This document shows positions 9,775-18,652 of a DNA stretch of 64,000 bases, in pieces. The position numbers and the translations under genes are program-made. Below the pieces are notes generated by a model. It had not been told where the DNA came from. It did not search any database and worked only from the letters and a program-made list of their open reading frames with translations. Source of the DNA: Candidatus Nitrospira neomarina (GTDB lineage: Bacteria; Nitrospirota; Nitrospiria; Nitrospirales; UBA8639); contig NZ_CP116968.1 in NCBI RefSeq assembly GCF_032051675.1, forward strand, positions 682,001-746,000, read 5' to 3'. Each line of letters starts with the position of its first letter. Positions within the stretch are counted from its first letter, which is position 1.

Positions 9775-10918
9775 ACCGATGATCGCTTTGAGTAGCAAGA
9801 GGAATGAGGAATTGAGCTGGCCGACACTCGACTCTATCATGGAGCCGACGATCTCCAGTGAAACCCTCAGCCTGGCGCTAGAGGCCAAATATGCAGAAAC
9901 GCAACGATTGCATCATCACCTGCATCGTTTGGTGAAAAGTCTTCCGTTGCCTGCCCTGCTCTATAACCGCAAAGGGCGGATTGTGACGGCTAATCACGAG
10001 GCCCATGTGCTGATGGGCGGAATCGATTGGAAGAAGATGAACTGGCAGGTTCAGGATCTCTGGACAAGCCTGGGATGGCCACCGGTTCCCTTTTCCGACT
10101 GGAAGTGGAAGGCAGGCCGGATATCCTGTTGGGATTGTCCGTTAGGAGGGATGGATCAACCGTCCAGTCTGACGGTTCGTTATCTCAAATACGAAGGAGA
10201 TGCGCACAGTGGACGAACGGAACAGATTCAACGTTTGGCAACCATAGGCGAACAGGTTGGGAAGCTGGCGCATGATATTCGAAATCCACTGGCGAGTATT
10301 GAATGGTTTGCCACACTGTTGGGGCGGGACAGTCCATCCGGTAAGGGACGTCAAGAGCTGGCGGATCAATTACTTCACGCCATTCGTTCATTAGATGGAC
10401 TGGTCTCGAATCTCTTAACATCCACCACGCCATTGAAGGGAAATCGGCAGTGCGTGAATCTCTTGGAACTGTTGGATGATGTGGAGCTCTTGGCCACGTT
10501 TCCCCTCAGAACCAAACGGCTGACCATTCACCGGCAGCGAGAAACCTCGCTTCTCGAGATCTTGGGACATGAGCAGTTATTAAAACAGGCACTCTTGAAT
10601 CTGCTCCTGAATGCCATTCAGGCCTCTCCACCTGATGGTCATATTGAGATTCAGTGCCGGCGGACTTCTCGGCCGGTTTCGGGAGGGGACGTCTCTACCG
10701 GAGTCAATGGCGTGGCATTGAGTATTCGAGATGAAGGATGTGGCATGTCGGAAGAAGAACTCACCAGAGTTTTTCAGCCATTTTATTCGAAACGTCAGGG
10801 AGGGACCGGCCTGGGACTCCCGATCGTGAAAGACATTATGCAGGTGCATCAAGGCATGATTGAGATGGAAAGCCTGACCGGCAAAGGCACAACCGTCAAA
10901 CTATTTTTTCCTCAATAA
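9755..10918 (+). CDS. PAS-domain histidine kinase (FlrB/FleS-like)
   Basis: This is a soluble sensor kinase of 387 aa from the ATG at 9755, which has an AGGA six bases upstream and overlaps the TPR stop by 20 nt (ATG 9779 is the alternative). A PAS-like segment covers about residues 60-140 with the typical LPxPALLYNRKGRIVxAN start. The HisKA H-box has H173 in HDIRNPL. The ATPase domain shows the N-box LLLNAIQAS, the G1 box DEGCGMSEEEL and the G2 box GGTGLGLPIV. No membrane segment is visible. The next gene, 11 bp downstream, encodes a sigma-54 response regulator, as in flrB-flrC and fleS-fleR, so that regulator is its probable partner. Confidence 0.85.
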   Translation: MPQFNPKPMIALSSKRNEELSWPTLDSIMEPTISSETLSLALEAKYAETQRLHHHLHRLVKSLPLPALLYNRKGRIVTANHEAHVLMGGIDWKKMNWQVQDLWTSLGWPPVPFSDWKWKAGRISCWDCPLGGMDQPSSLTVRYLKYEGDAHSGRTEQIQRLATIGEQVGKLAHDIRNPLASIEWFATLLGRDSPSGKGRQELADQLLHAIRSLDGLVSNLLTSTTPLKGNRQCVNLLELLDDVELLATFPLRTKRLTIHRQRETSLLEILGHEQLLKQALLNLLLNAIQASPPDGHIEIQCRRTSRPVSGGDVSTGVNGVALSIRDEGCGMSEEELTRVFQPFYSKRQGGTGLGLPIVKDIMQVHQGMIEMESLTGKGTTVKLFFPQ

Positions 10919-10929
10919 AGGAGATTGGC

Positions 10930-12318
10930 ATGATCGATACCGAGGGTGGAGTGGGCCGGGGTATTCTGGTCGTTGAAGATGATGAACAGTTGCAATCGGC
11001 CCTGACTCACGCGTTGAGTCAGCATGGGTATGCCGTCACGGTTGCCAGAGATGGCTATGAAGGATTGGAGCGGATGGAACGTGAGGCCCCCTGGCTGGTG
11101 CTGACTGATCTGAATTTGCCCGGCAAAGGAGGAATGGATTTTTTACGAGAAGTCCGAAGCCAGGGTTACCATATGCCGGTGGTGGTTATGACCGCCTATG
11201 GTGGAGTGGATGCAGCCGTCGAGGCCCTCAAATATGGGGCAACCGATTTTCTTCAAAAGCCATTTCCCCTTGATCGTCTCGAAAAACTCATAGACCAATT
11301 GAAAGATGCGCAGCCTGTGTCAGGGCTGGAGGTTCTGAGGGAACAGGAACGATGTCGCCGTGAAGAGCCGCGCGAAGGGTTTCTGACCAGGGATCCGAAA
11401 GTGTTGAACACGATCAGCATGTTGGAGATGGTGGCGGCCAGCCCGGCAACCATTTTGATTCAAGGCGAAAGCGGGACGGGAAAGGAAGTCCTGGCCCGGC
11501 ATGTCCATCGTCATAGTCCCAGGGCTTCTCAACCATTTGTGGCGATCAATTGTGCCGCCCTGCCGGAAGGACTCTTGGAAAGTGAATTGTTTGGCTATGA
11601 AAAGGGGGCCTTTACCGGTGCGCTGGCGAGACGATGCGGCAAGTTTGAATTAGCTCACCAGGGAACATTGTTGTTGGATGAAATCGGAGAAATGAGTTTG
11701 GGATTACAAGCCAAATTACTCAGGGTCCTTCAAGAACGTGAAGTGGATCGCCTTGGCTCCAGGCAGCCGGTGCAGGTGGATGTGCGGGTGATTGCCACGA
11801 CTAATCGGAATTTGGCGCAGGAAGTTCAGTCCGGCCGGTTTCGTGAGGATGTGTATTACCGGTTGAGTGTCATGCCGTTTACCATTCCGCCATTGCGTGA
11901 TCGCCCGGAGGACGTTCAATTATTGGCGGAATATTTTGCCAATCGGTCATTGCGGCGAAACCGGCGCACGCCGTGCGAGATCTCAGATGAGGCGATGGCC
12001 TATTTAAAACGGCGGCCGTGGCGAGGAAACGTACGCGAACTGGAAAATGTGATTGAGCGGGGTGTGTTATTAGCCGGGAATGGACCATTACTGATTGAGC
12101 ATTTTCAGTTTGAAGAACCCATGTTGGCGGCCAATCATGCCAGTGCGCCAAGTGGGACTATCTGGGAAATGGAACGAGAACTCATTTTGAGAACTCTGGA
12201 GCGCCATGATGGAAATCGGACGCATGCGGCCAGGACATTGGGAATCAGTATTCGTACCTTACGGAATAAATTACGGGAGTATCGACAGTTAAACGGGGGG
12301 CTTTCCCTGAGTATTTAA
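10930..12318 (+). CDS. Sigma-54-dependent response regulator (FlrC/FleR-like)
   Basis: This 462-aa enhancer-binding regulator has a receiver domain with acceptor D60 and an AAA+ domain with Walker A GESGTGKE at 179-186, GAFTGA at 226-231 and Walker B LLLDEIGE at 247-254. A Fis-type DNA-binding helix-turn-helix ends it (NRTHAARTLGISIRTLRNKL). The ATG follows AAGGAG with good spacing. It sits downstream of the kinase and immediately upstream of flgB, whose leader carries a sigma-54 promoter at 12518-12533. In Vibrio and Pseudomonas the FlrC/FleR regulators drive basal-body and hook genes, which matches this position. The functional assignment is by family and context. Confidence 0.88.
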   Translation: MIDTEGGVGRGILVVEDDEQLQSALTHALSQHGYAVTVARDGYEGLERMEREAPWLVLTDLNLPGKGGMDFLREVRSQGYHMPVVVMTAYGGVDAAVEALKYGATDFLQKPFPLDRLEKLIDQLKDAQPVSGLEVLREQERCRREEPREGFLTRDPKVLNTISMLEMVAASPATILIQGESGTGKEVLARHVHRHSPRASQPFVAINCAALPEGLLESELFGYEKGAFTGALARRCGKFELAHQGTLLLDEIGEMSLGLQAKLLRVLQEREVDRLGSRQPVQVDVRVIATTNRNLAQEVQSGRFREDVYYRLSVMPFTIPPLRDRPEDVQLLAEYFANRSLRRNRRTPCEISDEAMAYLKRRPWRGNVRELENVIERGVLLAGNGPLLIEHFQFEEPMLAANHASAPSGTIWEMERELILRTLERHDGNRTHAARTLGISIRTLRNKLREYRQLNGGLSLSI

Positions 12319-12440
12319 GCAAAGGCAAGCGGAAGAATATCTGAATGCTCCTTTTTGCGGATTGTGCGGAATGGGAGGAGTAGAGCGGAAAAAAATGCCG
12401 GTGCGGGCAAAAGTTACCTTGAGGCCATTAACGACGGACG

Positions 12441-12511
12441 GTGTGAGAGTTGAGGCGCGGGAGGAATGCGGGAGAACCTCATTCTTCCCTTCCTGTTCAC
12501 TCCTTACCCGT
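12441..12511. repeat. Possible degenerate heptamer inverted repeat
   Basis: A left arm beginning GTGTGAG AGTTGAG and a right arm containing CACTCCTTACCC recall the heptamer arms found elsewhere in this window. Pairing is poor, so this may be a decayed copy or chance. It lies just before the flgB sigma-54 promoter. Confidence 0.3.
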
Positions 12512-12517
12512 AATTTC

Positions 12518-12533
12518 TGGCATTGGTGTTGCT
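12518..12533 (+). promoter_or_regulatory. Sigma-54 (RpoN) promoter of the flgB operon
   Basis: TGGCATTGGTGTTGCT matches the sigma-54 consensus (TGGCAC-N5-TTGCW) at all but one core base and keeps the invariant GG-N10-GC spacing. It lies 96 bp before the flgB start, in the only long gap (310 bp) between the regulator genes and the basal-body genes. Two sigma-54 activators are encoded directly upstream. Confidence 0.8.
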
Positions 12534-12628
12534 GACTGGAGTGAGAATGGCGAGGTTTGCACGGATCGGTAGCAGGGTATACAGGTGAAGACACAGGAGA
12601 ACATGAAAACCGGGAAGGAGAGAAAGCC

Positions 12629-13045
12629 ATGATGATTTCCCCGTGGGATGAAGGCACGCGACTCTTTGAGCGGTCACTGGATGTCCGGAGCGGCATTCAG
12701 GAAACGATTGCCTCCAACATGGCCAACGAAGAAACGCCTGGCTACAAGTCCAGGATCCTACCCTTCCAAGAAACCTTCAATGCAGTTCTTCGAGGGGATG
12801 GTCCATTGGAATCAGTCGTCACCAATCCAAAACATGTGCGCACGGCCTCAGAGGATTCCCGGATCTTTCAGCACACCATCAAACAGGATGCCGGAGCGGG
12901 GTTAGACGAGAATACCGTGAATTTGGAAAAAGAAATGACCCTGATGGCGGAAAATACCTTGATGTATATGGCGGTCAGTCAATTCTTAAAAGGGCGCTTC
13001 GATGGCTGGAATGCGGCCATTGATGGAGGGAGTGGCGGTAGGTGA
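12629..13045 (+). CDS. flgB: Flagellar proximal rod protein FlgB
   Basis: FlgB is a rod subunit exported through the flagellar type III apparatus, forming the base of the drive shaft with FlgC, FlgF and FliE. The 138-aa product has the family N-terminal heptad helix with the ASNMANEETPGYKSR signature at about 29-43, and a C-terminal helix (EMTLMAENTLMYMAVSQFL). I chose ATG 12629 because GGAAGGAGA precedes it; the frame is open to 12557. It is the first gene of the flgB-flgC-fliE-fliF cluster and lies under the sigma-54 promoter at 12518. Confidence 0.93.
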   Translation: MMISPWDEGTRLFERSLDVRSGIQETIASNMANEETPGYKSRILPFQETFNAVLRGDGPLESVVTNPKHVRTASEDSRIFQHTIKQDAGAGLDENTVNLEKEMTLMAENTLMYMAVSQFLKGRFDGWNAAIDGGSGGR

Positions 13046-13173
13046 CCCCCATTGAGCGCATGGTTCCCATGACGCTGATCCATGGAAAGCCGAGAGAACA
13101 GGTGAAACGGGAGTTTGCTGAAGCAGAGATGGATATGACGATCTGAAATGGGTGTCGGAAAAAGGAGGGGACG

Positions 13174-13617
13174 ATGAATATTGATCGAGTGTTTTCGGTT
13201 GTGGGGTCTGCTTTGGATGCACAGCGGCAGCGGTTAAATATCATTGCCAGCAATTTGGCCAATGCGGAATCCACCCGGACGCCGGAAGGGGGACCATACA
13301 TCAGGCGTGATGTCGTGTTTCAAGCCTCACCGGCAGGGCAGCAGTTTTCCAATGTTTTTGCCAATGCCTTTGGCGACCAGTCCGGACCATCCGGCGTTCG
13401 GGTGACGGATGTGATCCAAGACGAGCGACCGTTAAGGACCGTGTACGATCCCAGTCATCCCGATGCGGATGAACAGGGGTATTTACACCTTCCCAATGTA
13501 AATCCGATCGAGGAAATGGTCAATCTCATGTCGGCGACCCGCGCCTACGAGGCCAATTTAGCCGTGATGGAAACCGGCAAGACGATGACGCTTCGTGCAT
13601 TAGAAATGAGTCGTTAA
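13174..13617 (+). CDS. flgC: Flagellar basal-body rod protein FlgC
   Basis: FlgC is a proximal rod subunit of 147 aa. It has the rod/hook N-terminal motif (LNIIASNLANAESTRTPEG, about residues 22-40) and the C-terminal helix with NPIEEMVNLMSATRAYEANL, the family's ExMxxxxxAxRxYEAN motif. A strong AAGGAGGGG precedes the ATG. It is separated from flgB by 128 bp with no reading frame of note and is followed closely by fliE. Confidence 0.95.
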   Translation: MNIDRVFSVVGSALDAQRQRLNIIASNLANAESTRTPEGGPYIRRDVVFQASPAGQQFSNVFANAFGDQSGPSGVRVTDVIQDERPLRTVYDPSHPDADEQGYLHLPNVNPIEEMVNLMSATRAYEANLAVMETGKTMTLRALEMSR

Positions 13618-13651
13618 GGCTCTTCAATCCTGAATGAAGGAGAACAGCGAA

Positions 13652-13954
13652 ATGGACTATCTTCCGATAAAAAGCATTGAGGGTGTTTCAGAACCGTTTG
13701 GGGTCACCCCGCTCAAAGGCCCCGCCAGTCAGGACCAGGGATTCGGCGATCTCTTGAAAAAAGCGGTGGAGTCCGTCAATACCATGCAGCATGAGGCCGG
13801 ACGTTTAGAAGATGCCGTCGCCCGTGGAGAGAACGTCAACATCCATCAAGCGGTCATCGCCGGAGAAAAGGCCGGTTTATCATTTAAGCTGTTAATGCAG
13901 GTCAGAAATAAAGTGATTGATGCGTATCAGGAAGTTATGCGGATGCAAGTGTAA
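13652..13954 (+). CDS. fliE: Flagellar hook-basal body protein FliE
   Basis: FliE joins the MS-ring to the rod and is an early export substrate. The product is 100 aa, usual for FliE, ending in the conserved LLMQVRNKVIDAYQEVMRMQV-type helix. The frame opens at 13634, but that ATG overlaps the ribosome-binding site; the ATG at 13652 lies nine bases after AAGGAG and is the better start. It sits 34 bp after flgC and 147 bp before fliF, the standard order. Confidence 0.94.
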   Translation: MDYLPIKSIEGVSEPFGVTPLKGPASQDQGFGDLLKKAVESVNTMQHEAGRLEDAVARGENVNIHQAVIAGEKAGLSFKLLMQVRNKVIDAYQEVMRMQV

Positions 13955-14101
13955 AAAGGGTTGAGTTGATGCTGATGCCGATCATGGCGGAGACCCCAAT
14001 GAGAGAGAGCCGGTCCCGGTCATATCGAGCACCACTCATCGGTGTAAGACTGGGGCCTACATTTCTTCAATCGAGAGCGTTGAGCAAAATCCGTTAACCT
14101 T

Positions 14102-15694
14102 ATGGACAGTCTCCTTAGTAATTTTCAAGCCCTAACTTTAACGCAGCGGATCGGCGTGGTGGTCGTCCTGGCCTTAGCCCTGGCGACCATTCCGATGTTG
14201 ATGATGGTCGGAAAAGCCCCTGAATTGGTGGTCCTGTTCTCCCAGCTCAATCCCGACGATACGCGAGCGATTATCCAAGAACTTGGCAAGCAAGGCGCCG
14301 TCTATGAGGTGGGGGAAGGCGGGAATACGATTAAAGTTCCGGCAGAACGGGTGCATGAGTTGCGACTCCAGCTGGCGTCGTTGGGACTTCCTGAATCAGC
14401 TGGAGTGGGATTTGAAATTTTCGATCGAACCGGGCTGGGCGTGACGCCTTTTACGCAACAAATGAATTATCGACGCGCGCTTCAAGGAGAACTGGCCCGG
14501 ACCATTGGCCAGTTATCCCAAGTTGAGCGGGTACGCGTGCATCTGGTGATGCCTGAGAAGCGTCTATTCGCGACGGAACAAAAGCCAGCCCAGGCGGCCG
14601 TCGTGTTGACGCTCAAGCGGGGGGCTCCTCTTGGTGGCACGCAGGTTCAGGGGATCGTGCATTTAGTCGCCAGTAGCGTTGAAGGATTAGAGCCCAGCCA
14701 GGTGACGGTCGTGGACAATCATGGTCAGGTGCTCAGTCAAAACTCTGCGGATAGTGACGCTCAACTGACGGCTTCTCAAATTGAAACGCAACGACGGGTA
14801 GAACGGGATCTGGAGCAACGGGTGCAGACGATGTTGGACCAGGTCTTGGGCCGGGACAAGTCTGTGATTCGGGTCACCGCGCCGTTGGAGTTTCGGCAAG
14901 TCGAAATCACCGAAGAAAGCTTTGACCCCAATAGCCAGGTGGTACGAAGCGAAAACCGGAGTCAGGAGAAGGTGTTGGAATCCGGTTCGACCCACGGTGG
15001 ACCGGGTGTTCCAGGTGTCAGGAGCAATGTGCCCAGCGAGCTCAAGGCAGGCAACGGAACAGAGCAAAAAGAAGCCAAACGAAAAAATGAAACATTGAAT
15101 TATGAAGTCAATCGTAAAGTGAGCAAAATCATTGAACCGACCGGCGCCATTAAGCGGTTAAGCGTGGCGGTCTTAGTGGACGGGACCTATGAGGCGGCTC
15201 AGGGGGCCGAGGGTCAGGCGAATGAGAATACGGCGGAAAAGAAATATGTGCCACGACCTGAGCAGGAAATCCAGAATTTGGTCCAAATTGTGAAAAAAGC
15301 GGTCGGATTCTCGGAAGAACGCGGGGATCAAATCGAAGTCATCAATGTGCCGTTTGAATCTCCCACCATCCTTGAGGGTGAGGAGAGTATGACGGCAGGT
15401 GTGCAATCGTTCCTGGCCACCTGGGGTGGATTTCTGAAGCCCATTCTCTTTTTCTTCCTGGGAGTGATGGTGTTGTGGTTTGTGGTTCGACCGATGGCGC
15501 TGAATCTCACCAAGCCTACTGCGGCAGCGGTGGTCCTGCCACACAAAGGCTTGCCGGCCACGGTGACCGAGTATGAAGCGGAAATTTCCGAAACTCCCCA
15601 GGAGCAAGCCATTAAGCTGGCAGCAGATAATCCGGCTTCCGCCGCGCAAGTGATTCGAACCTGGATCAAAGAAGAACAAGGAGAAAAGGTGTAA
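14102..15694 (+). CDS. fliF: Flagellar MS-ring protein FliF
   Basis: FliF forms the inner-membrane MS-ring on which the motor and export gate are built. The 530-aa product has a first membrane segment at about 17-38 (IGVVVVLALALATIPMLMM), two ring-building YscJ/FliF domains, and a second membrane segment at about 445-466. Its cytoplasmic tail ends in AAQVIRTWIKEE, the usual FliG-binding helix. Length is at the short end of the normal 530-570 range. fliG begins 3 bp after its stop. Confidence 0.96.
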   Translation: MDSLLSNFQALTLTQRIGVVVVLALALATIPMLMMVGKAPELVVLFSQLNPDDTRAIIQELGKQGAVYEVGEGGNTIKVPAERVHELRLQLASLGLPESAGVGFEIFDRTGLGVTPFTQQMNYRRALQGELARTIGQLSQVERVRVHLVMPEKRLFATEQKPAQAAVVLTLKRGAPLGGTQVQGIVHLVASSVEGLEPSQVTVVDNHGQVLSQNSADSDAQLTASQIETQRRVERDLEQRVQTMLDQVLGRDKSVIRVTAPLEFRQVEITEESFDPNSQVVRSENRSQEKVLESGSTHGGPGVPGVRSNVPSELKAGNGTEQKEAKRKNETLNYEVNRKVSKIIEPTGAIKRLSVAVLVDGTYEAAQGAEGQANENTAEKKYVPRPEQEIQNLVQIVKKAVGFSEERGDQIEVINVPFESPTILEGEESMTAGVQSFLATWGGFLKPILFFFLGVMVLWFVVRPMALNLTKPTAAAVVLPHKGLPATVTEYEAEISETPQEQAIKLAADNPASAAQVIRTWIKEEQGEKV

Positions 15695-15697
15695 TCC

Positions 15698-16693
15698 GTG
15701 AATAGCCAGTTGTCCGGATATGAAAAGGCGGCGATTTTGTTGCTGGCCATTGGGGAGAGTGCCGCGGTGGAAGTCTTGAAAGTGCTTGACCAAAAAGACA
15801 TCCGGCAAATCGGTGCGTATTTGGGGGCGTTGGTCAATGTCGGGCAGGACGAACATCGGTTGGTGTTAAAGGAATTCCGGGAATTGGCCGGAACATCCGG
15901 TCTGTCGGTGGAAGGCAAAACCTATCTCTCAAAAATTCTCAATGCGGCCCTGGGAAAAGATAAAGCCCGGCGTATTCTGAGTTCCCTGAACACGTCGGAG
16001 AATGCCGGATTTGAAACCTTAAAATCCCTTGATGCGGCATCGATTGCGAATTTATTGGCCATTGAACATCCTCAAACAGGGGCATTGATTCTGGCCAATT
16101 TGGAATCCGATCACGCAGCTCAGATTTTATCATTGCTCCCTGCGAATAAACGGGATGCCATCGTCTACCGGCTAGCCACCACAGAAGAAGTTTCGCCCAA
16201 TATGTTGGACGAATTAAATGCCGTACTTCAGGAGGAATTGCGCCTGGGTTCTTCCAAAAATGCGGTGGCTGTGGGTGGGACCGGACTGGTGGCCGAAATC
16301 CTCAATTCTGTGAAACGCAATGTGGAAGGGGAAATCCTGACCTCCCTGGAAAGCAAAAATCCGGAGATCGCCGAAGAAATCCGTGGGAAGATGTTCGTGT
16401 TCGAAGATCTGGAAAATGTCGATGATCGCGGGATGCAGGAATTGTTGCGTGAAGTCAGCAAAGAAGAATTACTGCTGGCTCTGAAGCCGATCGACGGTCC
16501 GCTCCGGGATAAATTCTTCAAGAATATGTCCAGTCGAGCGGCGGAATCCCTCAAGGAAGATATGGAGACTCGCGGCCCAGTCAAGCTGAGTGATGTGGAA
16601 ACCGCTCAGCAGAACATTATTAAAACCGTTCAGCGCCTGGCCGGTGAAGGCCGCGTAGTATTGGGAGGAAAGGGTGAGGAGCAAATGGTCTAA
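15698..16693 (+). CDS. fliG: Flagellar motor switch protein FliG
   Basis: FliG couples the rotor to the stator and changes rotation sense with FliM and FliN. The 331-aa product shows the N-terminal FliF-binding domain (YEKAAILLLAIGE), the middle domain with the EHPQTGALILANL stretch (the EHPQR region) and a C-terminal torque domain with charged helix residues (FEDLENVDDRGMQELLREV). The start is GTG, three bases after the fliF stop, with AAGGAGA about 18 nt upstream inside fliF. Translation is probably coupled to fliF. Confidence 0.96.
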   Translation: MNSQLSGYEKAAILLLAIGESAAVEVLKVLDQKDIRQIGAYLGALVNVGQDEHRLVLKEFRELAGTSGLSVEGKTYLSKILNAALGKDKARRILSSLNTSENAGFETLKSLDAASIANLLAIEHPQTGALILANLESDHAAQILSLLPANKRDAIVYRLATTEEVSPNMLDELNAVLQEELRLGSSKNAVAVGGTGLVAEILNSVKRNVEGEILTSLESKNPEIAEEIRGKMFVFEDLENVDDRGMQELLREVSKEELLLALKPIDGPLRDKFFKNMSSRAAESLKEDMETRGPVKLSDVETAQQNIIKTVQRLAGEGRVVLGGKGEEQMV

Positions 16694-17312
16694 GGTGCGC
16701 CCGCTTATGGAACAGGATGACGCAGTCAAACATTTTCAGATGGTGGAATTAGTCCACAAAAGTGCGAAGCAACGCGCCGAGGAGGCCCAACCTCATGATT
16801 GCAGGGAACTCCAACAAGCCGCGTTTGAGCGGGGACGCCAGGCCGGGATCGCCGAGGGGCGTGCCCAGTGTCAAGCCCAAGTGGAGGAGGAGGTTAAAAA
16901 GGCACTCCGATTAGCCAATCAGATTGGTCGGGCCCGGGTGGTCGCGTTAGAAGAACATGAACGGGATATTGTGGAGGTCGCGCTGGCGATTAGCAAAAAA
17001 ATCCTGTTACGGGAATGTGAGATCGATAAAGAACTCGTGGTTCGACAAGTGCGTCAGGTGCTTGGACTACTTCCCGACAAAACGTTAGTGACGCTGAAAG
17101 TCCATCCGCAAGACTTCAAAATCTTAGAGCCCCTTCAACACACATTACGCCCGGAGTGGGCCGATGGCGATCATCTGGCGCTTGAAGCCTTTGATGACGT
17201 GGATCCTGGTGGATGCCTGGTTGAGCAGGCCGGCCTCCTGTTCGATGCCAGGCTCACTCAACAACTGGCACTGGTGGCCAGCGAATTCGGATTGGAAGCA
17301 CCCCTGCCATGA
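16674..17312 (+). CDS. fliH: Flagellar export ATPase regulator FliH
   Basis: FliH binds the export ATPase FliI as a dimeric stator and links it to the FliN ring. The 212-aa frame has a glutamine/alanine-rich helical middle containing FERGRQAGIAEGRAQ, a short GxxxG-like run typical of FliH, and a C-terminal V-type ATPase subunit-E-like domain. I take the GTG at 16674, which has GGAGG five bases upstream and overlaps fliG by 20 nt; GTG 16695 and ATG 16707 are alternatives. The stop overlaps fliI by four bases. Confidence 0.88.
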   Translation: MRSKWSKVRPLMEQDDAVKHFQMVELVHKSAKQRAEEAQPHDCRELQQAAFERGRQAGIAEGRAQCQAQVEEEVKKALRLANQIGRARVVALEEHERDIVEVALAISKKILLRECEIDKELVVRQVRQVLGLLPDKTLVTLKVHPQDFKILEPLQHTLRPEWADGDHLALEAFDDVDPGGCLVEQAGLLFDARLTQQLALVASEFGLEAPLP

Positions 17313-18652
17313 GCCTCGCCACGATTCAACAGCGTTTGGACGACATTGCTCCTGTGACGATTACCGGACGGGTCGTCAAAGCCGTGGGGCTGACTCTGGA
17401 AGGCACCGGCCTGGGGGCATCGGTCGGCCAGCGTTGCCATATCTTCAGCAAACGAGGGCAGTCGATGGTGGAGGGAGAAGTCATCGGGTTTCGGGAGCAA
17501 CGGGTGGTGGTCATGCCGTTTGGAGCTGTACGCGGCATCGCCGCCGGAAATCTCATTCGCTACGATCCGACCTCTCCACGATTATTGGTCGGGCCTCAAA
17601 TGTTGGGACGAGTCGTGGATGGGCTCGGGCAGCCGTTGGATGAAAAAGGGCCGCTGTCCCGTAGCCGCCGCTATGCCCTCTACGCGCCCGCTCCGGCGCC
17701 CATGCTCCGGGAGCGCATTACCACACCTATGGATTTGGGCGTACGAGCCATCAATGCCCTGCTGACCTGCGGGGTCGGGCAAAAACTCGGGATTTTTGCC
17801 GGAAGCGGGGTGGGGAAAAGTGTCTTGATGGGAACGATGTGCCGTCACACGTCTGCGGATGTGAACGTGATCGCGCTGGTGGGTGAGCGAGGGCGGGAAG
17901 TCAGGGAATTTCTGGAACGGGATTTGGGACGGGAAGGTCTCCGCCGTTCGGTGGTGGTGGTAGCTACCTCCGATCAATCGCCGTTAGTGCGGGTTCGGGC
18001 GGCGTTTGTGGCCACCGCCATCGCCGAGTTTTTTCGGGATCAGGGCAATCAGGTCCTGCTCCTGGTTGATTCCCTAACCCGGTTGGCACATGCACAACGG
18101 GAGGTGGGACTGGCTGCCGGTGAACCCCCTACGACCAAAGGGTATCCGCCATCTGTTTTTACGCTCTTTCCTCAGGTCCTGGAGCGGGTGGGGCCCGTGG
18201 GTACGGGATCCATTACCGGTCTGTATACGGTGCTTGTTGACGGTGACGACTTAAACGATCCCATTGCCGATTCCATCCGGTCCATTTTAGACGGACACAT
18301 TGTGTTGACACGGCGGTTGGCGATGCAAGGACACTTTCCCGCGATCGATGTTCTGCAAAGCGTGAGTCGGGTGATGTCGGATATCGTGTCGACCGCCCAG
18401 CAGGATGCTGCCAGATTTCTGGTGCAGATGATGGCCGAATACCGGAACGCGGAAGATCTCATCAATTTAGGGGCATACCAATTAGGCACGAATCCTCGAC
18501 TCGATGCGGCAATTCACATGAAAGGACCGATCGATGCCTTTCTCCGGCAAACACGTGAGGAAGGGGTGGGCATACCGGAAAGCTGTCAGGCTCTCGAATT
18601 GTTGGCACAACAGGGCCGGCGTCTTCTTGAGAGAAAGGGAAAAACCGTATGA
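17309..18652 (+). CDS. fliI: Flagellum-specific export ATPase FliI
   Basis: FliI is the ATPase of the flagellar type III export apparatus, homologous to the F1 beta subunit. The 447-aa product has the P-loop GSGVGKS near residues 166-172, the Walker B-type LLLVDSLTRLAHAQREVGLA segment, and the family signature PPTTKGYPPSVFTLFPQ, split in effect across 270-290. Its ATG overlaps the fliH stop (ATGA), and its stop overlaps fliJ in the same way, so fliH-I-J form a translationally coupled block. Confidence 0.97.
   Translation: MSLATIQQRLDDIAPVTITGRVVKAVGLTLEGTGLGASVGQRCHIFSKRGQSMVEGEVIGFREQRVVVMPFGAVRGIAAGNLIRYDPTSPRLLVGPQMLGRVVDGLGQPLDEKGPLSRSRRYALYAPAPAPMLRERITTPMDLGVRAINALLTCGVGQKLGIFAGSGVGKSVLMGTMCRHTSADVNVIALVGERGREVREFLERDLGREGLRRSVVVVATSDQSPLVRVRAAFVATAIAEFFRDQGNQVLLLVDSLTRLAHAQREVGLAAGEPPTTKGYPPSVFTLFPQVLERVGPVGTGSITGLYTVLVDGDDLNDPIADSIRSILDGHIVLTRRLAMQGHFPAIDVLQSVSRVMSDIVSTAQQDAARFLVQMMAEYRNAEDLINLGAYQLGTNPRLDAAIHMKGPIDAFLRQTREEGVGIPESCQALELLAQQGRRLLERKGKTV

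Noticed and set aside
13959-13975. GG-N10-GC match between fliE and fliF
   Set aside because: Spacing fits sigma-54, but neither half resembles TGGCAC or TTGCW; expected by chance, and the genes are within one operon.
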